Made by a program: the position numbers and the translations under genes. From NCBI GenBank assembly GCA_030248295.1, contig JASANH010000850.1:1116001-1180000 (forward strand): a stretch of 64,000 nucleotides of DNA, written 5' to 3'. Position 1 is the first letter of the stretch; each line of letters begins with the position of its first letter. The stretch is from Mesodorylaimus sp. YZB2_4. Lineage: Eukaryota; Nematoda; Enoplea; Dorylaimida; Dorylaimidae. Below, piece after piece: positions 46,901 through 57,600 of the stretch. Under the pieces are notes generated by a model. It ran no database searches and was not told where the DNA came from. It saw only the letters and a program-made list of their open reading frames with translations.

Positions 46901-49900
46901 TCTACTCAGTGCGGTTTGTCGTGTGTAAATCGCATTCTTTCTTCGACAAAGGCAAAAACGAAGTGGTAGGCCCTTTACATACTCTTATTGAGAAGTTGGC
47001 GAGCCGGAACAGTGATTGGCGGATAATCATCAACAACGTATTGTACGCGCAGTACCGCAGCCACGGCGAAAAGGCGAACCCAGTCTGGTAGAACAGTAAC
47101 ATCTTATTATAGTCTACCAAGCGGGAGCACAATCCGTGTCGCACTAATGTTCGAAAATGTAGGTACAAAATGTCCCGGGGCCAATTTCGGCGTCGTTTTT
47201 AGTCTTGTATGGTTTGTAGCGCTTACTTTTCTTCAAAAACCTACTATACTTGTTTGTCGACCTTGAAGTTGTAGACAACCACGCATTACGCGCAGGGAAT
47301 GACTTTTAAGGAGAAAACTAAACTATTACATCAATCCATCCGCGCACCTTCATACTTGCACACAACAGAAACGGCTGCTGAATTCGGAGACCGCAGTGCC
47401 AATCACGACCACCCATCGGTTTTAGTCATGATCACAGAAAAAAACGTAACCTGATGCAAAACAGTTATAAAACTTTTATGAGTAGTAATAACTAGCTTGG
47501 TTAGGTTTGCATTTGATCCTGCATCATAAACCTGCAATTCACAGTGAACGCCAACGTTTTTTGCGAATTTCACAGGAAATATGGAACAAAGATGTCGAGA
47601 ACTTGTTCTTTCTTATTACTACTCATTTTTACGACAGCTCATCGCCAGACTCAGTTTCATCTTAAATCTTGATCTTGTCAAGTTTCGGAGGACAAGTAAA
47701 AATAAATGCCAGACCTTGAGCGGAATGCGTGAGTCACTGATCTGGGGCCGAGAAAAAATGGAGAACAGGATTTCTAGAAGTTGAAGTGCGGGTATGTCCC
47801 CCAGCCGTATTTGGCTTCATGGGAATAGCTACGATGCGGAGCCATCCACACTCCTCAATTGCAGTCTTATGTCCTAACAAACGCCCTGTTGCCTCTGACC
47901 TACAGTATTAGGCCAGACAGTCGTAAGGAAGTAATAAAAGGTAAGAATCACGCAGAAACAAGTATGTAGAGCAGAGCATAGCAAGGAGTGGAAGGCCAAC
48001 AAAACCCCATCATCTTCTATGCCCTACAGTACCCATAAAAAATAGGTGTGGCTCACAAACGAGCTCGTCAAATTGAACAAACTAATGGCCTTTTGGCTAA
48101 TGGAAGCACGCTCCAGTGGGAATACAAACACGCAGCCAAACTAGTGATGACATTTTCGTGTCGCTTAGCTGTCAAATATGCTGTTTCTACACTGGCAATT
48201 ATTTTGTCATTATTTTGCTACGCTTGAGTTTTGACACAGTGATTGCCATTGTGACTCGACCGCAGCATTCGCAGCAATGGAGAGCGGGTGTCATTGTGTT
48301 CAATATCGGCAAACAAGTAACCAACAAAGGCGGTTTTGGTCATGTTCCGATCGTCGCTACTGTAAATGGTCTACGGTTTCATGGACAAATCACACGCTAC
48401 CCTGCTCGTGTATACACTGCTCAGTTTACTGGCAAACAACTCGCTCTCCTCGCCCTTTTATGAACGCAGGCTCGAGTATAGAAATGATGTCAATGCACAT
48501 CAATTTCATTCCCGCAACACGTGATTATTATGAATTGAGAAGTCAACAATGAATTGCAGGCCAGAGTAAGTCCACGAAAAAGTGCATAATGCGGTCAGTC
48601 CATTATGAAGTCCACAAAGACGCAAGGAGTAGATTTTGGAAAGGACTTATAAGAAAGTGTGGGAATACCATGTTCTAATCACAGGGTGCTCAAGTTTTGT
48701 ACAGGTAAGGACTCTGTGCAACGGAGGAACCCGAGGCTGAAAAGCAAAGAGTGCCTACAGTACCAGATATGTCCACTGATCGTGAGTTATGGGGTGGTCA
48801 ATGCTGTTGTATTGGCGATATTCTTTCGAGTGTTCGCGGTCGGGTAAAACATTTCTTCTGTAGTCTCTTCATTTACCCTCACATGTGTAACCAGCGCACC
48901 CAGGCGGTGGGAGATATGATAGACCGAAGTCTCTGGGACAAAAAACTCTGGCTGGAGGAAGACTATATCTGCCGCTGAAACATCAACCGAAGTGGTTGAC
49001 GTCACATAGCCAGGGGAGAGTGTCGATCTCCCGACCGTTAGGAATGCTGGTGTACATAAAACATGGGCCTGCTTTTGGTGATGGGATAAAACATGCACAT
49101 TGAAGTTGTTTGCAAGGACTATAAATCCAGATAGGCTACCTACGACAGCACATGCATATTAGCGGGGCATACAGCACAAAGCCCAGCCATGAGGCCGTTC
49201 TAAAGTTTTGCTGCCCGTATACTTGGCATTACGAGGGTACGAAGAGATCATAAAGTTTAGAAGAGCCATGGATTTTGCGCTGCGCTGCACTGTAGACCTT
49301 GTCCCGTACCAGACTTTTCTTCCCAGCGCTTAGAAGAAGTCTGTATCAAAATTTACAGAGCGACTGAGGAAAGCCTGGCTGCGCCTGGCATGAGGATATA
49401 AACTATCAGGCCTTCCTCAAAAAAAAACCTCAACCAGAATATGGAAGATATCAGTCATGAGTCTTCAGCCCTGCTAAGTCCATTCCAGTCACAGTTTGTC
49501 TAACATACAGTAAGCAGATAGGCGCATTCTCAACCATTCATTCTACGTGGCCTATAACAGGCAAATTATTGATACCGTCATGCTTGTCATTCTTTCTGCG
49601 CCCTTTTTGCAAGTGTTCTTGTCGTGTCTCTTCAGACCTTGAGAAACTGTTATTTAACCAGGATCTGGTGTGCAGGCGAGAAGGTAACTGACAAGCGCGA
49701 CTGGTCCAGATCTCAATCAGTGCTTTATCTCATATTTTTCAGTAGTTACTGCTCGTGTCTAATAAGCAGTGGTTCATTATTTTTGGCCTACTAGCTTTTC
49801 AACAATGCAAGCAGTTGTGACTTTATGCCAAAACCGCAAAGAAGAACCAAAAGTCGCCTAGCACACTCGGTCAACCACTCTCGATTATGTAACGGGTCTA

Positions 49901-50181
49901 AGCATTCTTTCGGGCTGCTTGGAGACAGCTGTTATCGAGCATCATCTGGAATGCTCATTTGGAAGTATTATTTTACGCCGCGAGTTATCAACTTAAGCTA
50001 TGCTTACGAACCTAGCGAAGAGGTAAGAGAGGTGAGCAAGAGATGTTTCGTTCTTTACGAAGTTGCTCAGCGATATGGTGACGCTCTTGGCCAACTCGAA
50101 CATTCGTGCGGCCTCGTGGATGTAACCGAGTATTTAGTTTTGGTAATTCAATCGGTTCTTTTCCCTGCATCAAATTGTTTT
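40905..50181. other. Gene-poor stretch upstream of Iroquois
   Basis: About 9.3 kb from the Iroquois start codon to the next supported coding sequence. It must contain the Iroquois promoter and 5' UTR and the 5' end of the four-pass membrane gene. I found no exon with recognisable protein content and no RNA gene. Open frames up to about 115 codons (for example 48116-48463) look random. Regulatory role is inferred from the gene class. Confidence 0.5.
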
Positions 50182-51995
50182 ATGCGAAACAATATGAGCC
50201 ATTACCCGACGAATGGCGCCCTCGGACTGAGTGGCGACTTGATGAAAGTTAGCACGACAAGTAGTCAAACGGACGAAACGAACGTATCTCAAAGCACAGT
50301 GATCACTGTGCGACTGTTCGGCAGTGCCAGTAATGGTGATGCCAGTGGCCCTGGTTCCTTACGTCGAACTCTATCCGATCAGACGGCGGCAGTAACGGCA
50401 CAAACGGCGACACCCGAGCAAGAGACTTTGATCACGGACGTAGTGGTCATAAGGCATCCTCGCTCTGTGCTTATCCTGGCTGTGCTAGAGCTGATCATCG
50501 GGTTGCAAATGTTAGTCATCGGCACCATTTGCGTCATCTATAACGGACCCATCTACGCCAGCGGAGTGTGGGCTGGATGGCCGTTCGTCATCCAAGGTAT
50601 CCTCGGGGTGCTCATGGTCAAGAAGTACCCCATTAGACGATTCATAGCCATTTACCTCGTCGTTACGATCTTCTGCCTGGCTATAGCCATAGTTTTATTC
50701 GGCATAACCTGGGATGAATTGCGACAGCAAGAAGAAAGAATGCGATTGGATGGCTGGGATCACCTAAGACAATCGACCGTGGCATTGAATCAGATCGTAG
50801 AGAGCACTAAAGCCGCTGTGTTCATCGTGCAGATGGTTCTACTAGCCGCCCAGGGTGAGTACTTTGCTTTCTGCGTGCATGGAACACTGGCACTTTTAAG
50901 GGAATTGAACCAAGTAGACTTCTGCTGTCTTAATAGCCCTCATACCTCATACTTGATACACTCGCACCAACAAGGAAGACGCAGCCCTAAGGAACAGTCA
51001 AAATAATACAGAAGCCACTGGCGAATCTGCGCTCAGTAAGGTGCTGTCTAACCATAGATGATCTGCATCAGGAATCCTACTCCCAAATAGCATTAGTAAT
51101 GCTCAATAGCACACCATCACCGCTGCTCGCAGTCTCGATTCGCCCACACACCCTTTATCACCATGAGAAGAGATACCAATTCACGCCTAGCCATCCTTGT
51201 CCCCTTTGATGCACTCCGACACCCAGCAGGTCACTGTTTTAGCGTCCGCCTCGTTTGTAACCCTGATAATGTGTGCTATCAATGTGCGCCAGCCATCAAA
51301 AGAGCTCAGACGAGCATTCTACATCGCCGACGATCAATTTGGCCATCAGGTGAGGACGAAAAATATTGTTGCCTCGCCCGTGCCCAACTGGTGTCTGACA
51401 CAGGCGCAACTGCCTGCATGTCCTATTAGTAAGAATAGTTTTTTGAGTCAGTAAAATAACAGAAGGTCGAAGCTAAAAAGATAAATCTGTTTTGGCTGCT
51501 TTAGTTTACTTGAGCCCGAAGAAATCATGTCTGGCAAGAACGTCTGGCGTTCGAATGTTTTAGCACTTGAGAAGTTTATCGTCTAAACTAGATGTTCTTT
51601 GGAGCCGCAAGGACACCAAGTCGCTGTCTAACCTGAGAAAGCATATCTCGTTTAAGCATTCCTGTCGTGCCTTAGCGCCTGCAACGTGAGCTGCCCACAT
51701 TTATCTCTTTTTGTAGCTGGTTTTGGTTCCTGTGAAACTTCGCACTGGAGCCGACATCGACGCTTGGCTTGACGAAGCGGCAGCAGCCGCCGGTAGTGCT
51801 GCGTTGGGCGGAGGTGTGGCAACTGGCAACCGTTCTTCATCTTATCCTTCCGCCTACAACACTCTTTCTACTTTCCCATATTATTCATCGTACCCGCAGA
51901 GTGCGCATATGCTCCATCACAGTCTCACTGGGTCCACTTCTTCGGCCGTGAAATCGTCGAAAGCCGTGCAAACGAATGTTACATTTGGTCAGTAG
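50182..51995 (+). CDS. Four-pass membrane protein, function unknown
   Basis: Exons 50182-50854, 51243-51349 and 51717-51995 join in phase to 352 residues. The N-terminus is a serine/threonine-rich cytosolic region of about 85 residues. Four membrane spans follow: about 93-117 (VLILAVLELIIGLQMLVIG), 129-147, 153-175 (FIAIYLVVTIFCLAIAIVLF) and 211-240, the last formed across the first splice junction. A charged loop lies between spans 3 and 4. The tail is serine/tyrosine rich. The topology and size resemble the CD20-like MS4A or related tetraspanning families, but no diagnostic motif fixes this. The frame is open upstream to an ATG at 49825, which would add 119 residues of non-conserved sequence; the start is therefore uncertain. 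Confidence 0.75.
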
Positions 51996-52806
51996 GGTTA
52001 GAGAAAAGGGTTGGTGTACACACCATTTCCAATGTGCCTAGCTTTGTTGGCTTTGCGCTAGTGATATACCAGTGCCATTGTACCACTATCGATTTGATCG
52101 ATTTGCCTATGTAAACAGTGCTGATTTAATGAATGGTAGCACGGAGCATAGCGTGGCATTCGCTAGCCGCACAAACCCACTAGTTGTGTGTGCATGAACC
52201 AAGTGCATTGCTGGCCATATTATCTTGGTGCCCGTGCCCACTCGATGCCAGCAGTCATTTTGTCCTTAGTGACCGTGTTGTTTCCGCGACTCATTAACTC
52301 GGGCGCACCCCGAGGACTGGCTAATCAAAAAGGACCTGCATATCGATCCTTCATTGAAATAGCGCAGCTGCATGCCTCGATTCCCCGCGACCACCCTTGG
52401 TCGCTTGGAGAAAGATAATGGCTCGATTTCGTTGAGAGGCCACATGAAAGACAGACTTCTCCTCGCCCATACTTATTCTTACCCTATTACGTTTCTCCCT
52501 CGAAGAATGCGTCAGTCATTATTGGGGAATGGTAAGGTGAGACAGATGGGCTCGCCTTCCACTTCAGTGCCTGTTGCGTGACACTTCGTCTTGAGTTTGC
52601 CCTCCTAAATTGCCCTCATTCTCTTCTGTCTCACCCTGCGAAATAGCACTCAATTGGCGAGTGCTCTTTAGCATTGACCTGAGCTGTGCGGGCTTCACTC
52701 CCGAACGTGATTGCGTAACTTGGCACAGATTGACTCGACCCTGACCGCCAGTCCGATCTCATTCGTGCTGCACGACCTGCACGATATTGCCATTTCGAAG
52801 AGCACA
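51996..52806. other. Intergenic region before the GPCR
   Basis: 811 bp containing the 3' UTR of the four-pass protein and the GPCR promoter/5' UTR. The GPCR frame is open back to 52711, but an AG acceptor at about 52729 suggests a 5' UTR exon boundary. Nothing else seen. Confidence 0.45.
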
Positions 52807-54018
52807 ATGGGCTCGACCAACTTTACAGACCCTTACGCGCCGTCCGACTTACTTACGACTGAATCGACGGACGACGGCACCTTCGAGACGTACGCTAACG
52901 TCAGCTTCTTACTGGCCTGGATGATCTTGTCATTCTGCATTCTCAGTTTTCTGACTAACCTCCTGTCGGCGTGCATCTACTCGCACCCGTGCATGCGATC
53001 GCCCATCAATGTCTTGCTGACTGGACTGAGTGTGATCGACCTACTGCTGAGCCTGGTCTGGGTTCCCACATTCGTCGTGCCGTGTCTCTACGTCTATTAT
53101 CGGTCGCCCATTTTGAAATCAGTGATGAGCTACTCTCAAGTCTTCATCTACCCCCTGTCATTCGTCACACACAGCTCGAGTGTGTACACCTTGGTCGTGA
53201 TCTCCATCGATCGCATGATATCTGTCGTCTGGCCGTTCCAAGCTCGTTGGCACAGCAACAGACGCTCCGTCTGCGCCTTACTGCTAGTCGTCATATTGTC
53301 ATTCCTTTACAGTTGCGTACGCTTTTTTGAATTTCGGCTTCTAAATGACGAAAAAAATCCGAGCGCCCCGACGGATGTGACCTTACTCTTACGAGACAGT
53401 GAAAAGTACCCTCTCTACATGGCTCTCTACTGTAACGGGCTATACTTCATCGTGCACTTCCTGGTCCCTTTCACTGTCCTGTCCGTAGTGAACAGTGTTA
53501 TGATCGGGGCGATTTACAGAGCAGCCGCTCAGCGACGAATGCTGAGTAACCAGCAGAAACGAGAACACAGAACCGCGCTGATGATGGCCATGACGGTCTT
53601 GCTATTCCTCGTCTGCAACACGCTGCCCCTGATCCTGAACGCCATCGAGTTGGTGAACCCACATTTCTTCTATGCCAGACAGACACTGGTCCTGGCATTC
53701 ACGTTGAATGATGTGTGCAATGTACTTATCGTCTTCAACACCTCCTGCACGGCCTTCATCTATTTCTCCTTTTGTCAAAAGTATCGACGGGTGGCATCGA
53801 ACATGGTAGTGCATCGTTTTCAATGCATATTCAACCGAGTGGCTTCCATTTGTTGCACGCGCGCGGCCAAGACCAGATTGAATATCACCTTATCAAAAGG
53901 ACGACAAGCGAGAATGACACACACCCGCGAACACCGCTGCACATCGGACCTACAGCGGGTTACCAGTGGCTACTTGGAAATGGCCACGTTCTCCATCGAA
54001 CACCATGCACTGCTGTGA
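52807..54018 (+). CDS. Class A GPCR, FMRFamide-receptor-like
   Basis: Plasma-membrane receptor of 403 residues in a single exon. The extracellular N-terminus carries N-glycosylation sites (NFT, NVS). Seven hydrophobic spans lie at about 36-58, 69-88, 112-137, 154-174, 211-237, 257-283 and 295-323. Span 2 has the LSVIDLLLSL signature aspartate. Span 3 ends SIDRMISVVWPFQ, where DRM replaces the usual DRY. Span 6 has FLVCNTLPLILN, and span 7 LNDVCNVLIVFNTSCTAFIYF replaces NPxxY; both resemble invertebrate FMRFamide and myosuppressin-type receptors. The ligand is not predictable. The basic, cysteine-containing tail could be palmitoylated. An AATAAA lies at 54132, 114 bp after the stop. Confidence 0.85.
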   Translation: MGSTNFTDPYAPSDLLTTESTDDGTFETYANVSFLLAWMILSFCILSFLTNLLSACIYSHPCMRSPINVLLTGLSVIDLLLSLVWVPTFVVPCLYVYYRSPILKSVMSYSQVFIYPLSFVTHSSSVYTLVVISIDRMISVVWPFQARWHSNRRSVCALLLVVILSFLYSCVRFFEFRLLNDEKNPSAPTDVTLLLRDSEKYPLYMALYCNGLYFIVHFLVPFTVLSVVNSVMIGAIYRAAAQRRMLSNQQKREHRTALMMAMTVLLFLVCNTLPLILNAIELVNPHFFYARQTLVLAFTLNDVCNVLIVFNTSCTAFIYFSFCQKYRRVASNMVVHRFQCIFNRVASICCTRAAKTRLNITLSKGRQARMTHTREHRCTSDLQRVTSGYLEMATFSIEHHALL

Positions 54019-54131
54019 CGCATGCGGAGGCTCACATAAGATACCGGTGATACGGGGTAGTCCGTGCCATTCCTTGTTCATATATGTATCGATGCCCGAT
54101 ATCCCTGCTGGTATACGTACTGTACGCGTGA

Positions 54132-54137
54132 AATAAA
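54132..54137 (+). terminator. Poly(A) signal of the GPCR gene
   Basis: Canonical AATAAA 114 bp downstream of the GPCR stop codon. Confidence 0.5.
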
Positions 54138-54227
54138 GTAACTGTTGACACAAAAAACGCATTGCCAAAGAAATAAAAATACCAAGTAGCCAGCAAAACC
54201 CGAACGGGAAACGTACTACTTCTCTAG

Positions 54228-54695
54228 ATGGGCGTTGTGTTGTCAACTCCCGTAATCTCAATTTTAAATTTCCCGCGTAAAAAAAGGACTTTACTTCAAA
54301 GCACCCTGATCAGGCGCAACAGCAGTGTGCGCGAGAGCGGCGACTGGGCCCGACTCCTCCCTTCATCGACCGACCCGAGTGTCTACGAATGCTTTCGTGT
54401 TCGCTCAGCGCCTGCGATTCGCGCTAGGGCTAAAACTTCGATAAGGTTCAATTCTTTATCACGGCTTATCACCAAAATCAGCGTCAACACGTCACAAGTT
54501 TAACTGAAGGTGAGCATGTTCGATTACGTGTTTTTCTTCCTATTTGTTATGTTGGCAGCACGAAGTGCAGGCAAGCCCCTGAAAGAAAAGTTCTAAGCGA
54601 TGTTTCCTTTTATTCTCCAGCATTTAGTGCTGCCTGATTTCAATTTGAATACTCCTGACGCTTGAATATTCCCTGTTCCGATCGAAGATCACAAG
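54228..54695 (+). promoter_or_regulatory. PICALM promoter and 5' UTR
   Basis: An open frame at 54228-54503 ends next to a plausible donor (ACTGAAG/GTGAGC at about 54508), with an acceptor before the ATG near 54620. This is best read as a 5' UTR exon plus a small intron rather than as a separate gene. Confidence 0.4.
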
Positions 54696-57600
54696 ATGGA
54701 AAAGGTGCTCCACGCCCAAATGCCGTTTACGACCGGCGGTCAGACGATCAATGATCGTTTAACAGCCGCCTATCACAGTTTGGCCGGCTCCCAATTGGCG
54801 AAAACAGTGTGTAAAGCTACGACCGAGGAGACGATGGGTCCGAAAAAGAAGCACTTAGATTGTAAGTACCTATCTACGCTGTGTTTTTGATTGACTGATG
54901 AGACAGCTCCGGAACGCATGCTGGTGTAGGCTTATTGTACGTACAGAAGTTTCATGAGAGGGTTGATGGCTGAATATCGTAACGCTTATCAAGCCATTAT
55001 AGCATCATTCTGTAGGAATACGCTTCGGTAGACCTGACGCCCAAGCATTTAGCGATGACACGTCGCGATATGATGCCATTATTGCAGCCCTTGTACACTC
55101 GCTGCACATGTATTTGCTCAGAATAGGCGGATGTAAGCTCCATAGATCGCTTGCACAGGCGTGTGGAACCTGAGACCAAATGCATGGAATTCAATATTGT
55201 CTAGTGCAGCGCCCGTAAGCGGTAAAGCTGTTGCCTGGTGTGCTTTTTCAAGGCTTGAGTTTCATCTGATCCATTTATTTCGAACCTCAGCTGCCGGTCT
55301 GCTTTTTGCGATCGATTAAGCCGGCCGAAATGGGCGGGTTTTGATAGCGTATTCGAGGACAGCTGGGTTGCAGTTCCTGGTCAGAGCACTTGACTGTGGT
55401 CGCTTTTTTATGATGCCTCGCACTTCAGCCAAAGTCCAGCGAAACAGCGAAATGGGTCAGAAATGGCAGCTAGGAGGCATGCGTGGAAGTGGCCATTTCA
55501 TTTGCGATTCTACTACCCAGTGAATCTCGTTGTACATTTCGTTTATTTTCTTCTTGTAACTAGACATTCGGCCTCGTCTAAAGGCAACGTGTTGTCGCTC
55601 TGATTTCCGATTTACCTCCCCATTGCCCTTTTTGTCGCCTTGGAAATCGGAGCGAAGAGACTACGGGGGCGAATTGCGAAGTAAAAAGGCGCATATTACG
55701 TTAGAGAATCGATCCGAGGGAGCTATTTTCTTTCTTGTCTTTTCTCACCCGTGGCCAGTCTCATGTCGTCGTGAACGGTTGACACGCTGCCCTACTCTGG
55801 TGATCGCTGCCCAACAGTCCCGAATCGTGACTTGAGTAAACGGGATATCAACATCTTACCTTTGAGAAACTAGTAGATTCAAAATCTACTTTGTCTCTTC
55901 CGGCTGAGATCGATTAAAGCTAGCAGCTAGCACTATGCGCGTCCGTTTTGGCTAGAAAGGCGGGCCGCTCGAGACGGCCCCTGAGCAAGGACCTGATATG
56001 GAGTGGGCGGTTGAACTGCTGAGCGTGAATCTTTGGTCGTTCGGTCGAGGTTGGCATGCGCTTAGTATGTATCTGCCTCCTTGGGTGGGCAGAACATTTC
56101 TACTTTTGTCGCTGGCGCATATCGATTTCTCGTTTCTTGGAGCCTCATTTCGCCTTTTACGCCCTGCGATGCTACCCCAAAGCGCACGCCGAAGACTCCC
56201 TTTTGCGTGTAATGCCTTCGACCAATCGTTCGGCGTTTTTCTCAGCCAGTTGGACAACGCGTAGCTCGTATGTTGGCCACGGACTAATTTTGAAGGAATG
56301 CCTCCAGCGTCTGGTATCGACGTTAAGCGCCTTGCGGGATGAATTTCGACTGCATTCTTCTCCAGCGGGTTCCTCATTGTTCAGAGAGACTGCCTATGAC
56401 TGCTAACGTTGGAAGGATAGGAACTAGGCAGAAACAATGTAGGAAGTTGGAAGATTGCGACATGATTTTCGTAAATGCGATGCCTGATTTTCTGATATCT
56501 ATGCTTTGTCGTAGAGGCACCTGGAATGGTTAGGTCAAAACCAGTCCTCTGTAGGAATCAAATTTGATATCAGCGCCGCTTGCCTTGAATACGTGCCTCT
56601 CGATTCAGTCATTCCAAAAAAGAGCATCTATGAAATATCACGTGTCATTTATTGGCCGAGACGCATAAGATTCTTAACCCAATGAACGGTGGAAAGGATT
56701 GGTTGAGAATAAACCGGATCTCGCACTCCTTGTCTGCCCTTTTTCGTCAAAAGGGTTTTGACGCAGAGGATATCTACAGTCTGTAACAAGGCCCGTTTAT
56801 AACATTAAAAACTGCAATGTTGTAATTTTAGGACAATTCTAATTCACTCTCTTGGCCATCAAATGCAATGCAAGTGCAGCATATGTGCTTGAAAACACTA
56901 GTGTAATGTATGTTGTCAAGGATAATAAACAAGAGAATGCGCTAATCGATAAATGTGCGGCGCCTCGAAAAAGTCCGTTCTCTCACGGTTAGCTTATTGC
57001 TAGTGTGCTTGATGACATCCTGACAGGCATTACGTAAGAGCAATCTCTGAATTCGGTCAATTTTATCCAGCTCCTCGTCGGAGTCGTACGATTTAGCGGG
57101 CATGGGTGTATAGTAGCATATCCCTATTTCTAGGTCGTATTTTGCTTCCGTAACGAGTACAGTATATTTGTGTGTTTGTTCTCAAGTATAGGCAGGGTCC
57201 GGATGCTAAAGGGGCTGGTTAGGCGTAATTAATTTGAAAAATTTCCCATCATTTTCCTATTTGGCTGGTTTTGTCGAAGAAACTGTATTTGTAGCGGTTT
57301 TATACAAAAATTCGAAGTAAAGGCAACTAAATTTATCATCTCAGGGCCAGAGGTAAACATGCTTTTTCATCAGACTCCTGGGGGAGGGAGGGGTGTCTTG
57401 TATGATCTTTGGGGGGGGGGGGGGGCTAAACACGCACAGCAGGGCCCTTGACAACTTTTAAGCTGACTATGCCTGGGCCCCCTATGGCTGTGCCATAGAC
57501 ATGGATGTCGATTTGCCACTGTGTAGTGCACGCAATTCATGAAGACAGGCTTACAGTATGGCTAGTCACGTTGTTGACGTCCTTAGGTTCTTCGACAACG

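Noticed and set aside
48116..48463. 115-codon frame upstream of the membrane protein gene
   Set aside because: No conserved motif, no splice context, and composition like surrounding non-coding DNA.
55200..55270. Possible tRNA (GTAAGCGGTAAAGCTG context)
   Set aside because: No B box and no cloverleaf pairing.
55952..56406. Frames of 116-141 codons in PICALM intron 1
   Set aside because: Open on both strands over the same bases, which indicates chance; no domain match.
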